Notes: generated from the letters alone by a model not told the origin. Positions 24,350 through 33,907 are shown, numbered from the stretch's first letter. The stretch is DNA of 64,000 nt from Paractinoplanes lichenicola (GCF_016785085.1 NZ_JAENHO010000009.1:124001-188000); one strand, 5' to 3'. Translations and numbers: made by a program.

Positions 24350-25578
24350 CCGTCCTTGCGGCTGATCGCGTAGTGCAGCGTGAGGAACGGCATCCCGTAC
24401 AGGGAAAAGGAATGCTCGGCCTTGAGCTCCTGGTCGTCGACGAAGACGTCGAGTTGCTCGGTGAAGCCGTGCACGGCGAGGGTGGTGAGCTCGCGGGTGC
24501 CGGGGTCGATGTAGGTCAGGTAGTGGCCCGGGTGGGCGAGCTCGCTGCGGCTGGTCAGCACGAGCCCGCCGCCCGGGCGGGGGAGCGGCAGCAGGGTGGC
24601 CGTGAAGCTGCCCTGCGGCACCGGGAAGCCGACGCTGACGAAGCCGCGATCCTCGTGCCGGTAGGTCGTGTAGATGCCCACATAGATCGGCTCGTCGGTG
24701 TCGGCGAAGGACCGGATCCACCCCCGTACGCCGATCAGCTCCGCGCCGTCCGGGGTGATCGTGTCGATGCGGCTGCGCACCCCGCGCAGCGTCTCCCGCT
24801 GGTTCATCGGCACGTTGGCCTGACCCAGCGGCCGCGCGACGAGCGTGCGATAGAGCAGATAACCCGGGCGCACCCAGAGCTTCCACTCGGGCACGATGTC
24901 GAGCTTGAACCGGGTGGTGTGCTCGTAGAACTCGCGGACCAGGGGATCGACCCAGTCGGGCTCGAACTGGGGGCCGGCCAGGTCGTCGAGCGACGCGACG
25001 ATGCCCACGTCGCCGGCGTCGGCCTGATACTTCCCGCCCAGCACCTCGGCCAGGCCGCGCACGTAGTCGGTGCCGACATAGCCCGTACGGGCCTCGAGCG
25101 GGACGACGAACGGCAACTCGTCGGCCGCCACCCGCTCGGCCAGCAGGTCGACCTGGGGATCGCGGAACAGCAGCGCCGACAGCACCCGGAAGCCGACCAC
25201 GGTCGTCGCCGCGACCACGGCCGGGTTCGCTTTCGTATTGCGGAAGGCCGCGCCCGCGACTGCCCCGACGACCGGGCCGAGCGCCACCTTCTGCGGGCGC
25301 AGGCCGAGCCCACCGGCGACCGTACCCGCGGCCAAAGCCACCGGAAGCGGCCTGGCCTTGGTCACCCAGCCCGCCTGGGCCGCGATCGCGCCGCTCATCA
25401 CCACGCGCGACCACCAGGGCGGAATCTCGCCCGGACGCTGCCGAGCCCGGGCCACCCCTTCGACCGCGGCCAGCGCGGCCGCCCCGGCCAGCGCCCCTGT
25501 CACCCGGCGACGGGTGAGCGCGGCCCCGGCCAGGGCACCCACGGCGGCGGCGAACGCGATCCCGGCGGCTTTCGTCAT
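24343..25578 (-). CDS. conserved hypothetical protein
   Basis: A 411-residue protein. Residues 1-135 hold several weakly hydrophobic Ala/Gly-rich segments ([34 protein letters not shown]) that may be membrane helices. The rest is soluble with no catalytic motif I recognise ([52 protein letters not shown]). Similar proteins occur widely in actinobacteria as hypotheticals. It lies 13 bases upstream of the alpha/beta hydrolase stop's far side on the same strand without overlap, so an operon link is possible but unproven. Confidence 0.7.
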   Translation of the reverse strand: MTKAAGIAFAAAVGALAGAALTRRRVTGALAGAAALAAVEGVARARQRPGEIPPWWSRVVMSGAIAAQAGWVTKARPLPVALAAGTVAGGLGLRPQKVALGPVVGAVAGAAFRNTKANPAVVAATTVVGFRVLSALLFRDPQVDLLAERVAADELPFVVPLEARTGYVGTDYVRGLAEVLGGKYQADAGDVGIVASLDDLAGPQFEPDWVDPLVREFYEHTTRFKLDIVPEWKLWVRPGYLLYRTLVARPLGQANVPMNQRETLRGVRSRIDTITPDGAELIGVRGWIRSFADTDEPIYVGIYTTYRHEDRGFVSVGFPVPQGSFTATLLPLPRPGGGLVLTSRSELAHPGHYLTYIDPGTRELTTLAVHGFTEQLDVFVDDQELKAEHSFSLYGMPFLTLHYAISRKDGH

Positions 25579-25591
25579 GCGCGCATGGTAG

Positions 25592-26317
25592 TCACTCCAC
25601 GTGCGCGGCCGCGGCCAGGATCGCGTCGATGGCGGCCTGCGGCTGCGACACCATCGAGACGTGCGACGCCGAGACGTCGGTGATCTTCGCGCCGGCCCGC
25701 TCGGCCATCGACCGCTGCGTGTCGGGCGGGATCACCCGGTCCTCGAGGCCGATGACCGCCCAGCTCGGCAACGTCTTCCAGACCGCCGTGACCGACGGGG
25801 CGGTGTTGGCGCTCAAGGTGATCGGCCGCTGGCCCGCGGCGATCAGCCACCGGTCGGCCTCGGGCAGATCTTGGGCGAAGGCGGTGTGCACGGTCTCGGG
25901 TTTGAGGAACGCCTCGACGTCGCCCTCGGGCCCGCCGGGATAGCCCGCCAGGTCGAGCACCGTGGTGGGATCGGGCACGGCCAGCGCCGACCCCGAGTCG
26001 CCGAGGATCCCGAACGTGGTCTCGCCCTCGTCGGGGATGAACGCGTCCACATAGACCAGCGCCCGCACGTCGCCGCCCCCGGTCGCGGCGTTCGTGATGA
26101 CAAAACCGCCGTACGAGTGGCCGGCCAGCACGACCGGCCCGCTCGTGCGCTGGGCCAGGAACGAGGAGATGTACGCGGCGTCACCGGCGGGGCCGCGCAA
26201 CAGGTTGGTCGGCGCGAGGACCGTGAACCCCTGACCCTGCAGGGCGGAGGCGACGGCATTCCAGCTCGAGGCGTCGGCCCAGGCGCCGTGTACCAGAACG
26301 ATCGTAGGTTTCGACAT
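25592..26317 (-). CDS. alpha/beta hydrolase
   Basis: A 241-residue hydrolase of the salicylate-esterase/EstC-like type. The oxyanion motif is [11 protein letters not shown], the nucleophile elbow is AGHSYGG, an acid Asp lies in [19 protein letters not shown] and the His in [14 protein letters not shown] 26317 is preceded by AGGGGGA with 6 bases spacing. Substrates are likely small esters or lactones. It lies 23 bases downstream of the histidine kinase 26341, so it may be the last gene of that two-component operon. Confidence 0.85.
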   Translation of the reverse strand: MSKPTIVLVHGAWADASSWNAVASALQGQGFTVLAPTNLLRGPAGDAAYISSFLAQRTSGPVVLAGHSYGGFVITNAATGGGDVRALVYVDAFIPDEGETTFGILGDSGSALAVPDPTTVLDLAGYPGGPEGDVEAFLKPETVHTAFAQDLPEADRWLIAAGQRPITLSANTAPSVTAVWKTLPSWAVIGLEDRVIPPDTQRSMAERAGAKITDVSASHVSMVSQPQAAIDAILAAAAHVE

Positions 26318-26340
26318 GACTGTCCCCCTGAACGTCGTAG

Positions 26341-27429
26341 TCACCGGTGATCGTAGGAGCCCGGCAGCGCCGCCTCCACCACCCAGCCACCGCCTGGGAG
26401 CGTTCCCGCGTCGAGCCGGCCGCCCTGCTCCCGTACGCGTTCCCGCAGCCCATCCAGGCCGTGACCGGTGCCGCCGAGCTCCAGCCGCGCCTGCGTCGAC
26501 GGGTCGTTTTCCACGCGTACGGATAAACGCCGTCCTTCCCCCGTGACAAGAACCCGCACCGGGGCTCCGGGCGCGTGCCGCAGCGCGTTGGTCAGGCTCT
26601 CCTGCACCACCCGGAAGGCGACGTGCGCGACCGGCGCCGGCACCCCGTCCCGGTCGCCGGTGAACCGGCACGTCACGTCGAGACCGCTGCGAGCCGCGCG
26701 GGTCACGACCTCCTCGATCAACGACAGGTCCGGACCGCCGACCTCGGTGCCGCCCAACAGGTCGATCAGGCGCTTGAGGTCGGCCTGCCCCTGCCGCGCC
26801 GACTCGGCGATCGCGCCGAACGTCTCCCGGGCCCCCGCCGGATCGCGCTCGACGAGCCGCTGCCCGGCCGCGGCCTGGATGATCATCACGCTGATCGCGT
26901 GGCCGATGATGTCGTGCAGCTCGGCCGCTATCCGCGCGCGTTCGTGCCGCAGCGCCAGCTCGGCGAACAGTTCGCGCTCCTCCTCGAGCTCGCGCCCGCG
27001 CTCGGCCAGCTGCCGGGCGGCCTCGCGACGCAGGCGCAGCACCGTGCCCGCGAAGAAGGCCGGCACGCTGAACATGGCCAGCCCGATCGACGGGTCCACC
27101 AACGACCACAACGCCCAGAGGTACGCCACCAGCCCCGCTCCGGCCAGCCAGGCCGCCCGGCCGCCGAAGGCCAGGGCCGCCACCCCGGCCAGCAGGGCCA
27201 TGATGACCAGGGCCGGATCGGGGAACCAGCCGCGCCCGCCGAGCACCGCCGCCAGCAGCCACAACGAGCCACCCACGACCGTCACGACCTGCGGATGCTT
27301 GCGCCACCAGAGCAGCGTGAGCCCGCTGACGGTCAGCAGCACGATGGGCGGCGCCCACTGCCCGGCAACGGTCGCCGGCACTACGACCACCGCGATGACC
27401 AGCGCCGCGATCGCCGCCCGCTCCAGCAT
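26341..27429 (-). CDS. sensor histidine kinase, intact partner of a two-gene kinase pair
   Basis: A 362-residue NarL-type kinase. Residues 1-135 hold five or six membrane segments. HisKA_3 reads HERARIAAELHDIIGHAIS with H172; the ATPase domain has an N-box in VVQESLTNALRHAPG and a G-box in GGTGHGLDGLRER, all conserved. ATG 27429 follows the stop of the degenerate kinase 27430 with no gap. The likely response regulator is the divergent 29207. It probably works as a heterodimer or in competition with its degenerate neighbour. Confidence 0.87.
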   Translation of the reverse strand: MLERAAIAALVIAVVVVPATVAGQWAPPIVLLTVSGLTLLWWRKHPQVVTVVGGSLWLLAAVLGGRGWFPDPALVIMALLAGVAALAFGGRAAWLAGAGLVAYLWALWSLVDPSIGLAMFSVPAFFAGTVLRLRREAARQLAERGRELEEERELFAELALRHERARIAAELHDIIGHAISVMIIQAAAGQRLVERDPAGARETFGAIAESARQGQADLKRLIDLLGGTEVGGPDLSLIEEVVTRAARSGLDVTCRFTGDRDGVPAPVAHVAFRVVQESLTNALRHAPGAPVRVLVTGEGRRLSVRVENDPSTQARLELGGTGHGLDGLRERVREQGGRLDAGTLPGGGWVVEAALPGSYDHR

Positions 27430-28545
27430 CTACATCACCGGCAGCAGCGCCACGACCCGCGCCCGGCCCCGCGCCACCCGCACGTCGACCGACCCGCCCA
27501 GCAGCCGCGCCCGCTCCCGGGCCCGGGTCACCGCCGCGCGTACTTCGCCGCCCCGGCCGACCGCGCCGTTCACCCGGATCTCCAAAGCGTCGTTGTCGAA
27601 CCGGATCGCCACCTCGAGCCCGTCGAGCACGCCGACCAGATATTCGACGATCCGATAGGCCGACAGCTCCACCGTCGCCGGCAACGACCGCGGATCGCCG
27701 GTCACGGTCAGGCAGGAATCCAGGGCCAGCAGCGTTTCGAGATGCGCGACGCTCGGCGCCGGCGACAGGTCGACCTCCCCGCCGCGCAGCAGGCCCACGA
27801 TCTCGCGCATGTCGTCCATCGTCCGGCGGCTGTCACTCTCGATCGACTCGAGCAGCTGCCGGGCCCCCGCCGGTTCGAGCCCGTCGGCCGACTCGGCGGC
27901 CCGCCCGAGCTGGTCGAGCCGTTCCTGCAACAACTCGTCGAGCTGGCGGGAGAGGCGGGCCCGGTCGTCGGCCACCAGCAGCGCGGCCCGCTCGTCGCGC
28001 AACTGCCGCAACTCCTCGTCACGGCTGCGCAATTGCCGGTTGAGCATGCTGCGCTGCCGGGCCGCCCGGCCCACGCCGAACACGATCAGCGCGACCGGCA
28101 CGGCCAGGATCAACGCGCCCGGCCCGGCGGACGAGTCGACCACCAGGACGGCGCAACACAGCAACACATTCAAGCCAAAAGCCAACCAGGCCCTCGTACG
28201 GGGGTAGGAAAGCGCCCCGAGGAACGTCAAGGTGAACACGAGTGGCAGCCCCGCGCCGCACCTGGTGACCCAGCCGAAGAGCAGGTCGTGCAGAACCATG
28301 ACGACCAGCGCGACGCCGGTGACGGCCAGGACGCTGCGACGCCACCACAGCACCGGGATCGTGGCCGCGGCGAACAGCGGAACCATCCACACCGAATGCG
28401 AGTCGACCGGGTGCACCGCGGCGCCGGCGGCGATGTCGCGGGCCATCTGCGCGTCGTCGACCACCACCATGAAGACCATGAGCAGAACCCCGAGCGCCGT
28501 CAGGCACCCCGCCAGGAGCCAATCGCCGATCCGGATCCTGCTCAT
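27430..28545 (-). CDS. degenerate (pseudo-)histidine kinase with paralogous sensor domain
   Basis: A 371-residue protein built like a NarL-type kinase. Residues 1-160 form four or five membrane segments with the loop FGWVTRCGAGLPL, shared with 28560. The dimerisation region aligns with active kinases (DRARLSRQLDELLQ), but the phospho-acceptor His is Asp at position 203. The ATPase part has lost the N-box (EYLVGVLDG in place of QESLTNALRHA) and G-boxes. It keeps kinase-like folding length, suggesting a regulatory pseudo-kinase. It abuts 26341 (TAG next to ATG) and lies 14 bases after 28560. Confidence 0.78.
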   Translation of the reverse strand: MSRIRIGDWLLAGCLTALGVLLMVFMVVVDDAQMARDIAAGAAVHPVDSHSVWMVPLFAAATIPVLWWRRSVLAVTGVALVVMVLHDLLFGWVTRCGAGLPLVFTLTFLGALSYPRTRAWLAFGLNVLLCCAVLVVDSSAGPGALILAVPVALIVFGVGRAARQRSMLNRQLRSRDEELRQLRDERAALLVADDRARLSRQLDELLQERLDQLGRAAESADGLEPAGARQLLESIESDSRRTMDDMREIVGLLRGGEVDLSPAPSVAHLETLLALDSCLTVTGDPRSLPATVELSAYRIVEYLVGVLDGLEVAIRFDNDALEIRVNGAVGRGGEVRAAVTRARERARLLGGSVDVRVARGRARVVALLPVM

Positions 28546-28559
28546 CGCCGCACCCCTCT

Positions 28560-29069
28560 TCAGACTGTCGCGTGCTCGGCGGCCGGCTTCGTGGTCCTTC
28601 GATTCTGGACCGCGAGGCCGATGCCGTAGAAGAGGGCGGACCCCGGAAGAGCGATCTCGAGACCACCCGGCAGCCCGCCGATCGACGAGTCCCGCACGAG
28701 CACGAGCAGCAACAAGGCGACGATCCCGGCCGCCCCGATCGCCTGGTTCCGGACGTTACCGGCGAACCGGGCCACCGCGTACGAGAGGGCGAAGGCCAGC
28801 GGCAGCCCGGCGCCGCACCGGGTCACCCAGCCGAACGCCACCACGTGGATCGCCATCGCCGCCACCGTCACCCCGACGACGGCCAGAACGTTTCGCCGCC
28901 GCCACAGGATCGGCGCGGTGGCCAGCAGAAACACCGGCAGCATGACCCACGACGTGGTGGACAGCGGATGGGCCAGAGACTCGTCGTCGGCCCCCATCAC
29001 GTTCGCCACCATGAGCAGCGCCCCGGCCGCCGTCAGCAGCGCCGCCACAATCCAATCGGTCCTCTTCAT
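28560..29069 (-). CDS. sensor-only membrane protein, paralogue of the pseudo-kinase sensor domain
   Basis: A 169-residue protein with four or five membrane segments and no kinase module. It is clearly related to residues 1-165 of the gene at 27430: both contain FGWVTRCGAGLPL, a tryptophan near the N-terminus (TDWIVAALLTAAGALLMV), a preserved RR(N/S)VLAV and a late VRDSS/VVDSS. ATG 29069 lies 6 bases after AAAGGGGAAC, and the frame extended beyond it has no support. The ribosome binding site is part of an inverted repeat at 29071-29099. It leads the operon 28560-27430-26341. Confidence 0.8.
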   Translation of the reverse strand: MKRTDWIVAALLTAAGALLMVANVMGADDESLAHPLSTTSWVMLPVFLLATAPILWRRRNVLAVVGVTVAAMAIHVVAFGWVTRCGAGLPLAFALSYAVARFAGNVRNQAIGAAGIVALLLLVLVRDSSIGGLPGGLEIALPGSALFYGIGLAVQNRRTTKPAAEHATV

Positions 29070-29070
29070 G

Positions 29071-29099
29071 ACCGTTCCCCTTTCGTTTCCCGGAACGGT
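29071..29099 (-). promoter_or_regulatory. 8-bp inverted repeat enclosing the ribosome binding site of 28560
   Basis: ACCGTTCC (29071-29078) and GGAACGGT (29092-29099) are perfect inverted copies with a 13-base spacer, directly upstream of ATG 29069. In the mRNA the stem would mask GGGGAAC; in DNA it could be the site of the divergent response regulator. Confidence 0.55.
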
Positions 29100-29206
29100 A
29101 GGGATCCGCGGGGGTAGCCCTCGTCTTCCTCGAGGACGATGTCCCGGCCCCGCATCCTCCGCAGGGATGACCCGCCGTCGTCCGCCGGTTCGGCACAATC
29201 GCAGGT

Positions 29207-29863
29207 GTGATCCGGGTGCTGATAGCCGACGACCAGACCCTGGTCCGCACGGGCTTCCGCGTCATCCTGGAGGCCGAAGGCGACATCACGGTGGTGGCCG
29301 AGGCGGGCACGGGGACGGAGGCGATCCGCCAGTCCCAGCTCACGAAGCCCGACGTGATCCTGATGGACATCCGCATGCCGGAGCTGGACGGACTGGCCGC
29401 CACCGAAGAGATCCTGCGCCACCCCGACCCACCCACGATCGTCGTCCTGACCACGTTCGACCAGAACGAGTACGTCTACCGCGCGTTGCGCGTCGGCGCC
29501 GCGGGATTTCTGCTCAAGGACGCGCCGTCGACCCGCCTCCTGGCCGCGGTGCGGGCGGCGGCAACGGGGGACTCGCTGATCGAGCCGTCGATCACGCGTC
29601 GGCTGGTCGAACGTTTCGCCTCCCCGGTGGTGCCGGCCGGCCCGCCGGCGGAGTTGGCCGCCTTGACCGAGCGCGAGCGGGATGTGTTGCGCTCCATGTC
29701 GCGGGGGTTGTCCAACGCCGAGATCGCGGCCGAGTTGGTGGTGGCCGAAACAACGGTCAAAACCCACGTGGCTCGCATCCTGACCAAACTCAACCTGCGC
29801 GATCGGGTGCAGGCGGTGGTCCTCGCCTACGAGACAGGCTTCGCCACCCGCCGCGACCACTAG
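29207..29863 (+). CDS. NarL/FixJ-type response regulator
   Basis: A 218-residue regulator: receiver domain with D8/D9, phospho-acceptor D54 (ILMDIRMPE) and Lys in FLLKDAPS; LuxR helix-turn-helix LTERERDVLRSMSRGLSNAE through ETTVKTHVARI. The GTG start at 29207 reads VIRVLIADDQ. It is divergent from the 28560-26341 operon with a 137-base gap holding an inverted repeat, and is the natural partner of the intact kinase. It is followed by about 1.07 kb without genes. Confidence 0.9.
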   Translation: MIRVLIADDQTLVRTGFRVILEAEGDITVVAEAGTGTEAIRQSQLTKPDVILMDIRMPELDGLAATEEILRHPDPPTIVVLTTFDQNEYVYRALRVGAAGFLLKDAPSTRLLAAVRAAATGDSLIEPSITRRLVERFASPVVPAGPPAELAALTERERDVLRSMSRGLSNAEIAAELVVAETTVKTHVARILTKLNLRDRVQAVVLAYETGFATRRDH

Positions 29864-30330
29864 CCTCTACGCGTTGCGTTTGTCAGCCGCCGCGCCCACC
29901 TGCTGCTGCCACCATCCGCTACCGCCGTTTGCCACCCGCCGCGGTCGCCTGCCGCCACCCGCTGCCATCCGCCGTGGCAACCTGCGGTCACCACCCCGCT
30001 GCGGTCACCACCCACCACTCGCCGTGGCCACCTGCCACGCTGCCACCCGCCCGGCGCTGCCACTACCGGCCACCCGCAACCTGCTGTGACCCGCCGCTGC
30101 GGCGGCCGCCATCTCGCCGCGCCGTCGCGGCCGCCGCCCTGGGCCGCCGCCCCTGGGCCGCCGCCCTGGGCCGCCGCCCTGGGCCGCCGCCCTGGGCCGC
30201 CGCCCCTGGGCCGCCGCCCCTGGGCCGCCGCCCCTGCGCCGCCGCCCCTGCGCCGCCGCCCCTGCGCCGCCACCCTGCGCCGCCACCCCGCCGCGGCCAA
30301 CAAGGTGGGATCGCGCGCCCCTGGTGGGCG
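29864..30330. repeat. low-complexity region with a 14-15-bp GC-rich tandem array
   Basis: After the response regulator stop, irregular short repeats of CCGCC/CACCCG type run to about 30100. From about 30105 to 30295 a tighter array of roughly eleven 14-15-base units (GGGCCGCCGCCCCT and variants) follows. No gene is visible on either strand; apparent frames are Pro/Arg/Ala runs. Confidence 0.75.
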
Positions 30331-30334
30331 TCGA

Positions 30335-30755
30335 TGGTTCCTCGTGGTGGCTTGCGTGCGCTCGGTGGGCGTCAATGGTCACCCGTGGCGGCACGCCTGC
30401 GCTCGGTGGGCTGATGAGTTTCTTTGGTTGCGGTCAGGCGGTGGTTGCGGTGACTACTCGCGGCCGTAGTTTCGCCTGCGGTGGGTGCAACTCATCATGC
30501 TGTGGTCAAGGTTGAGTCCTGGGTAGGCGGGCCGCTCAGCCGCGGGATTCCGTTTGTCTGGGTCAAGGTCTTTGGCCTGGACCACCGAATGATGAGTTTT
30601 GCTCAGCCGCGGCCTGAAAACGGCATCGAGGGATCACCGCGACCACTATCAAAGCGTGACCAAAGGAATCATTGAACCTCTTCGCGCGGGCGCGCCGCCA
30701 AGCGTGACCGTTGACGCCCACCGAGCGCATGCAGCCCCGCAGGCCGCCACGGGAC
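30335..30755. repeat. imperfect inverted repeat, arms about 165-175 bp
   Basis: The left arm (about 30335-30510) matches the reverse complement of the right arm (about 30574-30755). The best block is 26 bases with one mismatch: 30357-30382 (TGCGCTCGGTGGGCGTCAAT...) against 30704-30729. ACTCATCAT occurs at 30490-30498 and inverted at 30591-30599. The spacer is about 60-90 bases. No transposase or coding frame is present. Confidence 0.7.
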
Positions 30756-30937
30756 ACCAATGGGCCCCCCGAGCGTGCGGCCGCCGAGTCGCTTCAGGTC
30801 ACCCGAGACTGACCGGCGTCCGGTGTTGGCTGTGACAGGCGTACGGGAATTGGTTGTTCATCACGTGTTCTGGTCCGTGGGCGCGCTCCCGGCATAGCTT
30901 GAGGTGGCACAGCACCAACCGCGAGGGGGAGTCCCAC

Positions 30938-31762
30938 ATGCCTTACGTGACCACGAACGACGGCGTCGAGATCTTCTACAAGGACTGGGGGACCGGTCAG
31001 CCTATCGTGTTCAGTCACGGGTGGCCGCTGTCCGCCGACGACTGGGACACGCAGCTGCTGTTCTTCGTTCAGAACGGTTACCGGGTCATCGCGCACGACC
31101 GCCGGGGTCACGGCCGGTCCACTCAGGTCAGCGACGGCCACGACATGGACCACTACGCCGATGACCTGGCCGCCCTGACCGCGCATCTCGACCTGCACGA
31201 CGCTATTCACGTCGGGCACTCGACCGGTGGCGGCGAGGTGGCGCACTACATCGCGCGGCACGGTGAGAGCCGGGTGGCGCGGGGTGTGCTGATCAGCGCC
31301 GTCCCGCCGCTCATGGTGCAGACCGAGGCCAACCCGGGTGGCCTGCCCAAGAGCGTGTTCGACGACCTGCAGGCGCAGCTGGCCGCGAACCGGTCGGAGT
31401 TCTACCGGGCGCTGCCGTCGGGCCCGTTCTACGGCTTCAACCGTGAGGGTGTCGAGTCGTCCGAGGCGATCATCGAGAACTGGTGGCGTCAGGGCATGAT
31501 GGGCGGCGCGAAGGCCCACTACGACGGCATTGTCGCGTTCAGCCAGACCGACTTCACCGAGGACCTCAAGAAGATCACCGTCCCGGTTCTGGTCATGCAC
31601 GGCGACGACGACCAGATCGTGCCGTATGCGGACTCTGCCCCGCTTTCCGCCGCGCTGCTGAAGAACGGCACGCTCAAGACGTACGCCGGTTTCCCGCACG
31701 GCATGCCCACCACCCAGGCCGACACCATCAACGCCGACCTGCTGGAGTGGCTGAAGTCCTGA
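30938..31762 (+). CDS. alpha/beta hydrolase, non-heme chloroperoxidase type
   Basis: A 274-residue cytoplasmic hydrolase. The nucleophile S95 lies in [10 protein letters not shown], the oxyanion region is [12 protein letters not shown], the acid is in [12 protein letters not shown], and the His is in FPHGMPTTQ. These features match cofactor-free haloperoxidase/esterase enzymes, which act as esterases or perhydrolases. ATG 30938 is preceded by GAGGGGGA with 7 bases spacing; the upstream frame is rejected. It follows the gene-free repeat region and has its own promoter in 30830-30920. Confidence 0.9.
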   Translation: MPYVTTNDGVEIFYKDWGTGQPIVFSHGWPLSADDWDTQLLFFVQNGYRVIAHDRRGHGRSTQVSDGHDMDHYADDLAALTAHLDLHDAIHVGHSTGGGEVAHYIARHGESRVARGVLISAVPPLMVQTEANPGGLPKSVFDDLQAQLAANRSEFYRALPSGPFYGFNREGVESSEAIIENWWRQGMMGGAKAHYDGIVAFSQTDFTEDLKKITVPVLVMHGDDDQIVPYADSAPLSAALLKNGTLKTYAGFPHGMPTTQADTINADLLEWLKS

Positions 31763-31822
31763 CCCCGCGCGACAACAGGGGCGCGGTCCGTAATTGGCGT
31801 TTTGTTACTACAGTCGTGGGCG

Positions 31823-32794
31823 ATGAAGTCGCTATCGAAGGTGGTCGTCGCGCTGGTGGCCGCAACGCTGGGTGCCGGTGTGTTGCCTGCGCCGGCCCAC
31901 GCGATCGCGAACGGTGAGGATGTCGCCGACGGACAGTACGAGTTCGCGGTCAAGCTGACCGACATCGGCATCCCCACCAAGGACGGCGGCAAGCGGAACA
32001 GCTCCTGCTCGGGCGGGTTGATCTCGCCCCGGTGGGTGCTGACCGCCGGCCACTGCTTCAAGGACGAGAACGACCGCCGGGTGTCGCGCCCGGTCGCCGA
32101 TCGCACGGTCGCCACGATCGGAAGAGCAGACCTTTCCGGTACGGCGGGTTTCAGCGCGAATGTCGTCGAGGTGCGCCAGCACGGGGACGCCGACGTCGCG
32201 CTGGCCCGCCTCGACCGGCCGATCACCGGCGTGCCGCTCATGCGCCTGAATCGCAAGAAGCCCGTCAAAGGCCAGACCGTGCGGCTCGTCGGGTTCGGCC
32301 TGACCGACGGCAAGGCCAAGCAGACCACGCTGCGCCTGCAGACCGGCCAGTTCGAGATCACGTCGACGTCGAAGCTCGAGATGGGCGTCATCGGCAAGGC
32401 CCCCCGCGAGGACACCAGCGCCTGCGAGCACGACTCCGGCGGGCCGTATTTCATCGGCGGCCCGACCGGCGCCCCCACCGTGGTCGGCGTGGTCAGCCGG
32501 GGCCCGGACTGCCCGCACACCGGCGCCGACACCTCGGCCCGGGTCGACGCGGTCGCCCCCTGGATCCTCTCGGTGATCGGCGCCGACCTGAAGGCCGCGG
32601 CGGCCAAGCCCAGCCCCAAGCCCACCGAGGCGGCCGCGGCGCCCGCCCGCCGGGCCGAGTCGCGGTCGGGTGAGCCCGCCGACGAGCCGGTTTCGCCGTT
32701 GCTGTGGGTGGCCGCGGTGCCCATCGTGCTGCTGATCGGCGCACTCGTGATGTGGGCCGCGAAACCGCGCAAGGGGTCACACCGCCGCCGCTAG
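31823..32794 (+). CDS. trypsin-like serine protease with C-terminal membrane anchor
   Basis: A 323-residue exported protease. A Sec signal peptide (MKSLSKVVVALVAATLGAGV, APAHA cleavage) is followed by IANGEDVADGQY, similar to the activated N-terminus of S1 proteases. The triad is H77 (LTAGHCF), D124 (DADVALARL) and S205 (EHDSGGPYF; the usual G before D is H). A Pro/Ala/Glu-rich stalk (about 255-290) leads to a membrane helix VAAVPIVLLIGALVMWAA and a basic tail. It should be tethered outside the membrane. ATG 31823 is chosen over 31802 for the signal peptide. Confidence 0.87.
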   Translation: MKSLSKVVVALVAATLGAGVLPAPAHAIANGEDVADGQYEFAVKLTDIGIPTKDGGKRNSSCSGGLISPRWVLTAGHCFKDENDRRVSRPVADRTVATIGRADLSGTAGFSANVVEVRQHGDADVALARLDRPITGVPLMRLNRKKPVKGQTVRLVGFGLTDGKAKQTTLRLQTGQFEITSTSKLEMGVIGKAPREDTSACEHDSGGPYFIGGPTGAPTVVGVVSRGPDCPHTGADTSARVDAVAPWILSVIGADLKAAAAKPSPKPTEAAAAPARRAESRSGEPADEPVSPLLWVAAVPIVLLIGALVMWAAKPRKGSHRRR

Positions 32795-32917
32795 CTGCGA
32801 AAACAGCGCCGTGTCAGGCCGTATCAGCGGTATGTGCGCGCGCTGTCAGCACCAGGCGCGAGTCTCTACGTCGAGGGCAGCCGTCACGCTGCCCGCGACG
32901 GAGGGGGACGGAACATC

Positions 32918-33907
32918 ATGAGCGATCTCGTGGTGCGCGCGGAGGGGCTGCGCAAGCGATTCGGCAAGACGCAGGCGCTCGACGGGGTGGACCTGGCGAT
33001 GCGACGCGGAACCGTGCTGGGCGTGCTCGGCCCGAACGGCGCCGGCAAGACCACAGCCGTACGGGTCCTGGCGACTCTGCTGCGGCCCGACGAGGGCTAC
33101 GCCGAGGTGGCCGGGATCGACGTGCTCAAGGAGCCCGCGCGGGTGCGCCGGCGGATCGGTCTGACCGGGCAGTACGCCAGCGTCGACGAGGACCTGACCG
33201 GCACCCAGAACCTGGTGCTGATCGGCCAGCTGCTCGACCTGCCGACCCGGGACGCGCGGAAGCGGGCGGCCGAGCTGCTCGAATGGTTCGACCTGGCCGA
33301 GGCGGCGGGACGGCCGGCCAAGACGTATTCCGGTGGCATGCGCCGCCGGCTCGACCTGGCCGCGAGCCTGGTCGGCCACCCCGAGGTGATCTTCCTCGAC
33401 GAGCCGACCACCGGCCTCGACCCGGCCAAGCGCGAGGACATGTGGGGTGTCGTGCGCAACCAGGTCGCCCAGGGCGCGAGCGTCCTGCTGACCACGCAAT
33501 ACCTGGAGGAGGCGGACGCGCTGGCCGACGAGATCGTGGTGGTCAACCACGGCCGCGTCATCGCGCACGACGATCCCGACGGCCTCAAACGGCGCGTCGG
33601 GGGACTGACCTTGCGAGTACGCCCGGCCGACGCGGCCCGGGTGCCCGAGGTGATCAGGGTTTTGGACGCCGTGGCCGCCCCCGGCACCAACGCGTCCTCC
33701 GACACCGCCGCCGGTGCCCGTCCCGGCGCGGTCAGTGTGCCGGTCAAGGACGACCTGGCCCTCGACGTGGTCGTGCCCGCGCTGCGCCGGGCCGGCGTCG
33801 AGGTCGTCGACCTCGGCCTGCACCTGCCCAGCCTGGACGAGGTCTTCCACTCCCTCACCGACGACGGTGACCCCACTGCTTCCGCCAAGGAGGATGAGCT
33901 CGTATGA
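32918..33907 (+). CDS. DrrA-type ABC exporter ATP-binding protein
   Basis: A 329-residue ATPase of the daunorubicin-resistance class. Walker A GPNGAGKT is at 38-45, signature YSGGMRRRLDLA, Walker B VIFLDEPTTGLDP, and the switch region is LTTQYLEEADALAD. The C-terminal region includes the DrrA-type LPSLDEVFHSLT motif. ATG 32918 follows GAGGGGGACGG. It overlaps the permease gene by 4 bases. The pair probably exports a hydrophobic drug or metabolite; the substrate is not known. Confidence 0.92.
   Translation: MSDLVVRAEGLRKRFGKTQALDGVDLAMRRGTVLGVLGPNGAGKTTAVRVLATLLRPDEGYAEVAGIDVLKEPARVRRRIGLTGQYASVDEDLTGTQNLVLIGQLLDLPTRDARKRAAELLEWFDLAEAAGRPAKTYSGGMRRRLDLAASLVGHPEVIFLDEPTTGLDPAKREDMWGVVRNQVAQGASVLLTTQYLEEADALADEIVVVNHGRVIAHDDPDGLKRRVGGLTLRVRPADAARVPEVIRVLDAVAAPGTNASSDTAAGARPGAVSVPVKDDLALDVVVPALRRAGVEVVDLGLHLPSLDEVFHSLTDDGDPTASAKEDELV

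Noticed and set aside
26395-26408. CebR-like word TGGGAGCGTTCCCG
   Set aside because: Two mismatches and inside the coding region of a histidine kinase; no promoter nearby.
26575-28629. A plus-strand frame of 684 codons opposite the kinases
   Set aside because: Composition (Arg/Gln/His-rich) and position fit an antisense shadow of three well-supported genes.
30324-30760. Short frames on both strands in the inverted repeat with similar peptides
   Set aside because: The similarity comes from the inverted DNA repeat; there are no RBSs and the peptides look random.
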